Origin: Phoronis australis
Taxonomy: Eukaryota > Phoronida > Phoronidae
Assembly: GCA_002633005.1 (NCBI GenBank)
Contig: NMRA01000091.1
Span: 767,820-831,819 of the forward strand
Length of the DNA stretch: 64,000 nt
Direction of reading: 5' to 3'
Below, in pieces: positions 1 to 10,200 of this stretch. Made by a program: the position numbers and the translations under genes. Under the pieces are notes generated by a model, which saw nothing but the letters and a program-made list of their open reading frames with translations, ran no database searches and was not told the DNA's origin. How positions within the stretch are numbered: position 1 is the stretch's first letter; the number at the start of each line of letters is the position of its first letter.

Positions 1-235
1 AATTTTTACTCAAAATCGTACTCGAAATATAGATGAGATACACTTCAGTTCGAGTACACTCGAAAACTGAGTACGTGCTCGAAATTTCGAGTACAGATTT
101 TTCGAGTATGACATTGAATACACCAAAGCTGAGTCTGTACTCGAGTTGAGTATGAAGTGTGAGTTTGAGCATGATTCGAGTCTGAGTACGGAGATTGGAG
201 ACCTGATTGCTAAAAAACTTACCAAATAATGTTGC
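1..235. repeat. Low-complexity TCGAGTA-rich repeat
   Basis: The motif TCGAGTA and its complement TACTCGA recur many times with irregular spacing (for example near 51, 87, 103 and 138). It is a degenerate simple repeat. An open frame on the minus strand here is a by-product of the repeat. Confidence 0.6.
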
Positions 236-812
236 ATAGTCTCCGAATGGCTGCATCAGTAGTCATAGAGCACACACGGGGCTTCTGCATCCACACACTT
301 TTTGTCAGTTAGTTGACCCTGTTGACCGCAATTGTCCACAAATATAGTAACCTTAGGTCTTTTTGGGAATTTGTGGCCACCTGTCGAAGACTTGCACCAC
401 GGAAATTAGCAGTAATAAAGCTTAGCGCGACGACGTATTTTGATAAAAATTCCATCTTTTACCAGTTGTTTACATGCAGACAGCGACGCATGCGCAATTT
501 AATCACCACTAGTACAGCAGCGACACCGCGAGGAGAATTCTCCGAATAGCCCCATTGCACACGGTTCCTTCTCGGATAAACTTTCTAATGTGCATAAGTA
601 TACTCAGCCCACAAATAAAGTGTACTGCTCGTGTGACATATTGTGAAAACTGGGCATGGTGATCACAACTCGCGCTTATCGCTTTTATTATGAATTAAGC
701 TACGTCGGTTATGTTGTAAACATATGCGTTTTATGTTAAGTTTGTTTAAATACACCGGCAATTTAGCTGCACTAGCCTGCCATCTATTGCTTTTGAAAGA
801 TATCATGTTTTA
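236..812. other. No gene recognised
   Basis: A 78-codon open frame at 313-549 shows no recognisable protein features. Nothing else is supported. Confidence 0.5.
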
Positions 813-3392
813 ATGACCACCCCGGCCAACCCGCGATCGATAACGCCCGGAAGGCGATCGGGAACGAGACCTTGCACCAAAAATGTCAGACGACGATGAC
901 GTACCCGGTGAGTTTAAGTGTCATTTTCTGCTTAAATAGAGGCCACTTTTGATACGAATGCTACACACAGGAAAGCGTCAGAGTGTAACCTTTGTTTTGG
1001 ATCTGAAATAATACTTGGTTTTGCTTATTTTCTAAAATATAGAGCTCAGAAAGCAATGGCTTTCGGTAAAATGCTTTGCGCCTCGTAAAATCGACAATTT
1101 CTACTTATTATTAGCAATTCCAGGGTTCTTAAATAGAGACATGTGACGTTTATAGTTAAATCGTCCCTGGTGACACCTTTGTTAATAACAAAGTTATTAT
1201 TTGTGAAGCAATTCGAGATATTTACCAATACAAACAGGTCCTTGTGAGAGACGGCGATCGGGAACAAAGTCGTTAATTCTCTATGGCGATCGCGAACGCA
1301 AAAAAGCGATCGTGAACGCACATTTTTTCTCTGCATTGGCCTGACGCGACACAATTGCGTCACAGCACGAGGACACTTCTTTTTGTGGTGAATGTGGCAT
1401 GTCATGCAAACAGTATGCCTCTTTCTACAGACATAGCAAGCAGAACGTCATGAATGAAATCATTAAGTCAAGTGGTGAAGGTTGTTAAGTCACTATAATT
1501 TGTTCAGATTTACAGAGTTTATGGTTGGTAAATGTGTAATGTGATAGTATTTTGACGTTTTGTTTTGAACGTTTTTTTCTCTAGTTTCTTTCTATATTTG
1601 TGTTATTTCAACAGTATCGTTAACAGAACCAGCGCATTTTTCTAGTGTTTAGGTAGATTTAAATGACCACACTAAGTGTCATTGGGCAATACTTACATAC
1701 CGGCAATTGTTTTGACCAATTAGTATTTTAAAAGAAAATATCAATTATGTCTATGGTTATTGAAGAAATTGCTTTCATATTATTGTTGATTTTCTGTGAG
1801 AGACTGCTATACTATCAATCAGTCAGTAATTTGTAGGAAATGTTCAATGGATTTGTAATGTTGATTTCCCTAATGCAATATTTTATATATTTTTGTATGA
1901 CCAGTTTTGAGGTATGTGTGATAAAAGATTAATATTATAATAGAAATACTGTAATATTGTTGTTGATTTCCTGTGTAAATCACTACACTGTGTAATTGAA
2001 GTGACGTTCAAGACAACATGTTGACTACGTTTTGAGAAAATCACAATGTAGTACATGTATTATAACTGTCTCAATCTTTTTCAATATCACACTAAACTGG
2101 AGATTATGAACTGAAGATGCACGGTGAACTTAGGACTAAAACTATAAAACAGAAGAGTCAAACACAACATACATTCAAGCCACACGGGTGCAACAAGTCA
2201 ACCTGTTCATCTCCGCATCGATGTTGTCAGTAAAACATCAAGTAAAATCCCACCCGTTTTATCAGTACATCAGTTTACGAACTTTTAGCAATTTTTAGAT
2301 CCCAGACGTTCATGAGCGGGAATCTTTGACTCATCTCGTGAATGATGCTGCCGCACTCCTCTCTCTCCCCATGGGCAAGCTCATCATCATTCTTTGACTT
2401 CACTGGCTATTTGTTTTTTTTCCTTTTGCTGTCACAATTTTGCAAGAAGATTCGACACTCACTTTCATCTGCTGCAACAATTTGTTTACCACTGGCTGAC
2501 ACGATAAATGGAACAACTGCTTGGGTGAGTCTTCAGTTTAGAACCCCTTGTTCCTAGTGGTTTCGTCTAAAATTAGATGTCTGTATTTCAAAACCCTGAT
2601 AGGATGTACATTCACGTCGTGGTAACATGTTCGTTGAAGTTCGCCTCACAATAACAGTGATCTTGTTTCCTGAAATGAAAATCAATTCATTTGTTTCTAT
2701 AACTAAAATAGTATGCTTGATGTACATGTTGTGGTCACGGCGATTTACTGGTAATATTGCTATGCTATTGTTTAGTTTTGATACGAAAGTAACACAGTAA
2801 TGACGCAAAATGCGATTAATTCATTACATCACTCATTTTGTAACCTTTTCGCGTTTTATATGTAAAAAGTTCATTGTTGTTCGACACACCACGATGCGTT
2901 CCCGATTGCATAAACAAAGCATAAATTTCCGTTTGCGATCGCTTATCTTTGCGTTCTCGATCGCATCTTCAACAAAAAAAGTGTTGAAAACTCAGAGATC
3001 CTCATAAAACTACCAAAAACAAGCGTTGTGTTATATTTTCACGTGTCATTTCTTCATAACTTCATGGTCAATTTATTGATTTAGTGCCAAAAAAAGAACC
3101 GCAATTTTCCAAAATGACATACAAATCAACTTCGGCTCGTGCGATGCCTCGGTTAACATAACGTTTCTCCAATAATTAGAAGAGACACTAGCTTAAACAT
3201 CTACCTGCCCTTCACCTCAATGTGTTACGCCTTGAACTCATGTCTCTGTTTTGCTTTGGAAGTAAAAACAACGAAAATTCATTAGATTTAGTCACCTTTC
3301 CTGGCTTCGCTTCTCGCGCCACATTTCGTTCTCGATCGCCTTCCGGGTGTTCTTGATCGGGGATTGGCCGAGGTGATGACTAACACTTGTTG
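813..3392. mobile_element. ~2.5 kb inverted-repeat DNA element with subterminal GCGATCG motifs
   Basis: The left end (about 813-872) matches the reverse complement of the right end (about 3325-3392) over roughly 60 bp, including the shared core CCCGGAAGGCGATCG. Further in, GCGATCGNGAACG motifs repeat near 853, 1253, 1284 and 1305 in one orientation, and near 2889, 2935, 2951, 3330 and 3350 in the opposite one. Multiple subterminal motifs facing inward are typical of transposase binding sites in cut-and-paste DNA transposons. No transposase was recognised, and no clear target-site duplication was found. The superfamily is unknown; it is probably non-autonomous or decayed. Confidence 0.6.
883..907 (+). 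CDS. Candidate first coding exon (MSDDDDVP)
   Basis: ATG in an A-rich context opens an acidic octapeptide and ends one base into a codon at a strong donor (CCCG|GTGAGT). A possible next exon begins at 2306 after CCCAG. It is in phase and continues as DVHERESLTHLVNDAAALL before a stop at 2395-2397, unless it is spliced earlier. A third candidate, 2447-2524, ends at a good donor (TGG|GTGAGT). The peptides look protein-like, but no family is recognised. The candidates lie inside the inverted-repeat element, so they could be transposon or captured host exons, or chance. Confidence 0.25.
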
Positions 3393-4216
3393 ATTGGTTT
3401 CATGAGTGATGATTTAGTTCCATGCAGTTGAGGAGTCGCTTATTGATTGAACACTTTTTATTATTCAAATTAAACTTGGATATCAAAACCTGCCGCACAA
3501 CATTTTGATACTTTTGGTTATCAATGAGTGGTTGAGAGGAACATGGCTCATTTCAGTTTGCGGTGTAAGATATTTGATTTAAAATAAAAGACAATACGTC
3601 AAATGTGGTTTGTGCGTAACCTACTTACACTATATTCTAAGATCACTCCGCCAGTGCTTTACAATGCAACAAATAGATGGCGCCACATGTTACAGGCGAG
3701 ACCACAATTAGCCACAAGTGCATGGGATGTCAGTGGTACATGTGACTGTATAGACACTGGACGTAAACAAATAAATATCACTGCTATGGAGAAGCAAAAT
3801 GGAATTAATCACAGACTCACATCCGGGGTATGGAACAGAACGAGCTCTGTTCATACAATATTTGTGTCGAATAATTCTTTGTCAGATTTTCAGTTATAAT
3901 TCTCTTGGAGATGTATCCGTGAAGGTCAAACTGAGTCGAGTCAGGAACATCAAAGACCAAGAACCATTTATCGTCGCATGTGGGTAACGACTACGGTTTT
4001 GTGCTCCCACCTGCATACCCTGAATCGGCCATGTTGGAAATAGACAGTAGGTATTGAAGATGATTATATGCAGGTCGTCATGAGTCGTCAACATCAATGC
4101 CCGTATAACCCTGATTTATTATCATTTGACAATACACTGCCATGCACCTATAGGGTAGTGTCTATTGTATTCATGTTTGAAAGCTGAGTAGCCGAGACAA
4201 GCCACTTGCTAAGACC
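3393..4216. other. Upstream region of the cupin-like gene
   Basis: This contains a 62-codon open frame at 3799-3987 with no recognised homology and presumably the promoter and 5' UTR of the gene starting at 4217. No TATA box or other specific site could be supported. Confidence 0.4.
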
Positions 4217-7200
4217 ATGTCAGTCGTTACTGAAGAAGAACTGGCACTTTCGAAGAAGGAAAAGTTGGAACTCATAGATAAAGAGATTAAAGAACTATAC
4301 GAACAATGTCTGCAGTATAAATTTTCCCCAAGCGAAATTATTGAGTGTGCCAAGCCCGTATTGGAGCCGGTTTGGGAGTACGAGTCGAGACGACGCCTCA
4401 AGTGGTTCGCAATCTTCGCTGCCGTAGTCGCCGTGGTGGTTGCTCTGATGTCATACAAACCGACGTATGACTTTATCCACGCGTGCTTACGAATCTTCGT
4501 CATCACGGCAAGTTTTTGTTTACTAGGTTATTGACTATTGAGATGCTTACTTGGCGGTGCATGGGCTTTGTACCGGCTCAGTGTCCAGGGTTGTTGAGCA
4601 GATGTATGAAGACACGCTGTAGAGCGGTCAGTGCCCGTGGTCTACCTGAGAGTGCCCATTGTATTAATCGATAGCAAGAGCTATTCAATCAAAAAAGGCA
4701 CGGAACGCTAAAGTTCGTCAAAAATAACTTTTAAACATTTCGTCACGAAAGTACCTTCACGTAACGTGTACTGCAGAGGTATTCACTTTCCCAATGAGTC
4801 AAAATCAGAAAATTCACGATTTTTGAAATGCGAACGAAAGAATGACTCTGTAGCCACCACAGAGTTTCTAATCGCCCTCCCTCGTACTGAATAAATGCGC
4901 GCATGCATGCACTCACCGTCATTTGACAAAAAGCTGCAGGCCGCCGACCAGTACCTGTGCCGTTTGGGCGCACCTGATGATAAACAGCGTGCCTTCTTCA
5001 TAAAGTTGTTTCCAGCAGACTTAGAGTAATTAAAGTGGTAACATATGAAACAGAAACTCCAAGGGCAACCGAAATAAGAATAGAGTAATGTTTTATCCGA
5101 CTGGCTGTAACTTGACTAGAACGCTGCATTTTTGAGTGATAGCGTTTTAAAAGATGCTCCTTGGGTGCACAGCTACAGTGTACTTGCGCCTTTTTATTTT
5201 TTATGAACTAATGGCGCAAAGGCACAGTCCAGGAATATCCCTGCAGCTGACTGACAAGATGGATATTAACGGCGGATTGTCATATTTGATCGCACTCCTA
5301 ATCTGAGGACGGCAACACAATATGAGGCAAGCCAGTGAAGCAAGCAATTTTTCAAAAAAAAAATAACTGCAAGTGCGTTTTAATACTGCGATACATTTAT
5401 AACTAATTTAAAGAGTTAGGACTTACATCAATGATATCTTAATCGCATTGGCTGCTGCTTAAGTTCAGTTAGTTTTGTTTACATCAAAGGTCAAAGGTCA
5501 AATTTTTCATATAAGTGAAATGTGCTACGTCTATGTCTTAGCATACTAATACTGAATAAAGAGACGTGCTATGCCTTTTGGGAGAAAAATCGACGAAGTG
5601 ACGAGCAGTTGACAGATCGTTTTTTTTTTAAATTTGAAACTAAAAGAAAAATGCTTTGCCATCCACATAAATTCAAAATCTTAAGAAACAAACCATAAAA
5701 ATACCAGACGAGCAAATTGAATTATGTTTCAGTGCAGAGAACCACTCCAAAGAATGCAATTAAGTCTGTTTTTCACGTTCCGGGCCGCTTTATGATTCCT
5801 AGAAGGTTCGGTTTAGGTGGTCCTGTAACACCTCCCCCCCACCCCCCGCCTTAATTACCTACTCTCAAACGCAACCACCAAAAGATCGCCGCTCGGGCGT
5901 GGACTTAAGCAACGTTTTCCCTCCCATCGATTGAAAATTGTGGTTGGACACACACCCCTTACGTAACCAAATTTTCTCATGAAGCAAAAGGAGCCACTTC
6001 ATCTGGGTCTTGTACCCTTTGTTCTGTAAATTTATAGCCAAGACAGAAACCAATAGTGATCGACCGACTGGGTTGTATAACTGAATAACTGACACTAGCT
6101 GAAGATGACCTCACCTCATCTCAGCAGAAAACTCGGCACTGGATTTCAAAGCTATGTCATTCGGACCAGGGCTAATATACATGTAGCACTGATTTTAATA
6201 CCGTGGTACTCACTATTGGCCCAGGTCAAAATATGGGCAATGTGTAGCCAATCTACTGGTCCTGATCTCACAGTACAGTAGGCAAACCGTACGCTTACAG
6301 GATTTGCACGCAAGTGGACGAGAAATCGTGCACTCATACCCCTAGAGTATCCAGCGAAGTCCTCGGCATATCAAAGGCATGATGGGGCCGTCATTGATTG
6401 AAGTGAGCTAGTCGCTATTCATGTGCTTGGCTGAACGTGCTGGATGACAATTGCGGTTGTAAACCAATGTGCCTGCTTAGCGTATGAGTTTCAAAGTAAA
6501 AAAACGAACAATAAGTAAGGCAAACGACTGAACATGACTGCTAAAATTAAAAGTACATAGTAGCCGTCTTTGAATTTTTAAAATCGATGCATTGCAGGAG
6601 AAATTAGCGAATAGGTTTTCTTCAGCATCGCGGATAAACCACGAGCATTAATTTGTGAATCGCTAGAACGGTTTAGTCACAGTCTGGCTTAGGCTCGCTA
6701 AGACGTTGACATAACAAAATCCCAAATGTTAGTGCAGGAGTTGTCTCATGATGTAGGAATTCATTTCTTACAATATAGAAAAAAATTGGTATGTGCACAT
6801 CTCAGACCGGCTGGGTGCGGAAATTTTGAACCCGACATGAAATTCATGACTTTCACAGGTGGCATGCCATTAAGCAGTGTAATTACGAGATTTCGATCCC
6901 CAAACTTTACAGCACCGAGCAATTAAGCAGCATTCTTAAAAAAATCTAACAAATTTGACTTTTACCTAATACTTGTGAACTTGTCGTTTACATGTATTCA
7001 ATATACAGGAAAATGCACTAGTACGTAATAAACACCAATTTCAAACAGCGCAAAGTTATCATTCTTAGATTTCTATTGTGATCTTTTTATTTCAGGTCAT
7101 CCCATTGGATAAACTAAGCGAATATTATAAGACGGAATGCTTGATATCCAATCCTTACTACGATGCTTGGAAGTTTACCACGGACAGAGGCTGTCACGTA

Positions 7201-10200
7201 AGAAAAAAAGGCACTCATGTATAGCCGTCATTTTGTGCATTGTCATAATGTTATATAGTAGATATTACAGGGTCTATGTCTGTTAGTTGGCACTTGTCCT
7301 CGCTAGGTTAAGTAGGCCTATGTGTCGTAGAAAGGCTGGCTGAGCAGACGACCTGCTCAAAAAGCTTGTTACCAGTGGCGGATTTAAAGGGGGGCCAAGG
7401 GGGCCATGGCCCCCCTAAAATTCTCCAAGATTCCATTGGGCAGTTCGGGAGTGCCAATGTCTCACAAGCAAAGTCCTGGCTAATACTCTCCCCTGCCCCC
7501 CCCCCAACTCAAAATCCTGGATCCGCCCGTGGTTACCTCATTTGTGCGGCTGGCCTTGCTTGCGGCGATGACATTTCCACACAGTCTTGTGGTCGCGCAC
7601 CTTGCTTGAGCTGATCCCACGGCTGATTCCTTGGTATGCCAACACAAAAAAGCAAACTAACTACCAGTCTGATAATTTCATGAGCGGCCGCTGTATGGCA
7701 ACATGTTTTTGCCATCCGCCATCAATGCTACACCAATCTATGAAAATTAATTTTTCACCGCTCAAGTGCCCGTCACCTCAAGTAATTTATTATTACAGTT
7801 TAAAGCGAATAGCAATTCAAAATTGAACCATAGTAGAATAGGGATTGGCTTAATTTCAAAAAGCATTCTTTCCGCGCATTTCCGTTTTCATAAGACGCCT
7901 TGATTTTGATAAATCTTGGAATGCGACTACAAACATTCTTATCTCGCAGTATCATGACCTCCCCAGGCAAAGAGAGAGTTCTTTCGACACTTCGTTCCCA
8001 AACAATGGCCATGGCAAATGCCAGAATTTTCTGACTACTGACAGCCGCACGTGCGGGTAGCCCATGCACGTTAGCTTACAGCATTTGCTTCTGTCGGTTT
8101 TTTGGGAATGATCCATGGCACAAGACAAGAGTGGGGTTGCTAAGCAACTCCGTGATGCGTTGGTTCAGCCTCCCGTTCAGCAACATTATTAACTCGCTAA
8201 AAAGCAGAACTTCGCCAGATTACGTGAGATATTGCCGTGTATTTTAAATGAGATCACGTGACTTTGACTAGATTTTAGCTAGTCCTAGCGTAGGTCCTAG
8301 CGTTACTGAACGCATGCCAGGTTTTTTTTCAACTAAACAGTTTCCTAATCTTCGCCCGTGAAGTGTATTATACATTCACGCAGAGCAATATTCCAAGGAA
8401 ATTTATTAAATCTAATTCTTGAAAGCAAAATTTCGTTTTTGGCAGATTTGCAAGGAGATGAAAGAAATCAAGCGATTGTCAGGTGTCGATCCTGCTGAGT
8501 TCGCCGACCGCTACATGTTACGCAATCGACCCGTCATTATTACCGACGCTACTGCCGATTGGCCGAGCATGGAAAAATTCTCCATTGCCTTCTTAAACGA
8601 GGTTTGTAATGGTCACTTTCACTAGCATACATTATGGAGTATTAGAACTGCCATGGACTGTGATAGATGTTCACGTAAAATCTGTCGAAACCATGATGCA
8701 CACTGACCACAGTTAGACCGCTTGTTCCTAGCAGAAACCAACCGGTTCCAATTTCGCAATTTGTCATGAAATGTAACTTTACAAGGAGGGTCGGCTGGTC
8801 CAGAGAATGGATCTCTCAACAATGCAATTCACGCTTTCAATTCAGTGTTGAAGTTTGTCCATAACGGCAGCACCTTTCTCTTTGCGTATGCAAATACATG
8901 GACTGTTTGTAAGGAGTTCGAAATATTATTGATCCATGTAACGCATAGTCAACTAAAATTCATACTGAGACGAAATTGGAAAATAAAATATAATTAACTG
9001 TATTTTATCAGACCATCCTCCAAGCCAGTGTTTAATGTGAGTCCCTTCTTGATGCTGATCACACTGAAATATTTTAATCAGAAATAAACCCCTTGCGAAT
9101 GTTATTCTTTTACCGTCAGTGCTGAGACGACAGCCCTACGCATTTTCTCGCCCATTGACGCAATTAAAAATAAATCAAACAAATTGAGTAAAAACGAACT
9201 CCAGTAAACACTGTTTAACAATTAAAAGAAAAAAGACAACCAAATATTACCGCACCAATGAATCATGAGATCGGTTTGCTCGTCTCAGTACCACTGAATA
9301 TTCCCATGCAGATGGGTATTACGGAAAATAAGAAAAAATGATTCTGACAAAAATGGTCACTTGTCTCTATCACACCAAATTGACTTCCTTATTACTGCAA
9401 AAAATAAAATGTCTGCAAAGTCAATTATTTGAAAGTACAGCTAATGACAATGCAAGTGGTCCACCGTGATCTGCCACACTGGGCTCAGATCCTGCAAAAT
9501 GGTAAGAGATGTCAAATAAAGAAAAAATCCTCAATAAAGACGTAGAGCTGAACCCTTCGGGTATTTAGAGCTAACTCTAAATCATTGTGACGTAATCACA
9601 AAACAGGTAGGAATGCCAAAAGCAGGTTAACTAAAAAGAAACAACGTGCTCGTTGAAAAATAAAAAGTTCCATGGTGGCATAATCAAGCTGTGAATAAAC
9701 CAAAACATGCAGTGTACTGTCATCTGAACATTGCAGTTATACCATACAAGAGAAGAGGTGAATTCCACAGATCCTTGTAACATCATGAGTAACTACAGGT
9801 TGGAACCAGGTCAACACCGGAAGTTGTTGCAAAAAGCGGTTCAAGGCAAGGTGAAGGAATTCTACGCGTACTGGTGAGCTAGCCTACTACCTGGAAACAT
9901 TAGCGTTACATCGTAATTTTTAATATAGAAACTCAGTATAGCTTCTGGTATCACATTATTGCGAGAATCCTTGCGTTCATTTTTTAAAATGCCCGAGACC
10001 ACGATTCACGAACCAAGTAACCATATTATAAGATTCAAAGCGGACTAACCCCATTTAGACTCCAACTTTTGATTTAGACCACATGAAATTGGCCTCAACT
10101 TTTTCCATAGTTATATGAGGAAGGATTTCTTGACTATAAAAAAATGACAGTTGAGTAGTGCTTCTGATCAACCTCAGCACATAAAATTACGTGCCGTAAC

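Noticed and set aside
9000-9050. Exon-like block ending FN|GTGAGT for the cupin-like gene
   Set aside because: A stop interrupts the required phase; the exon at 9737-9873 fits phase and family pattern directly.
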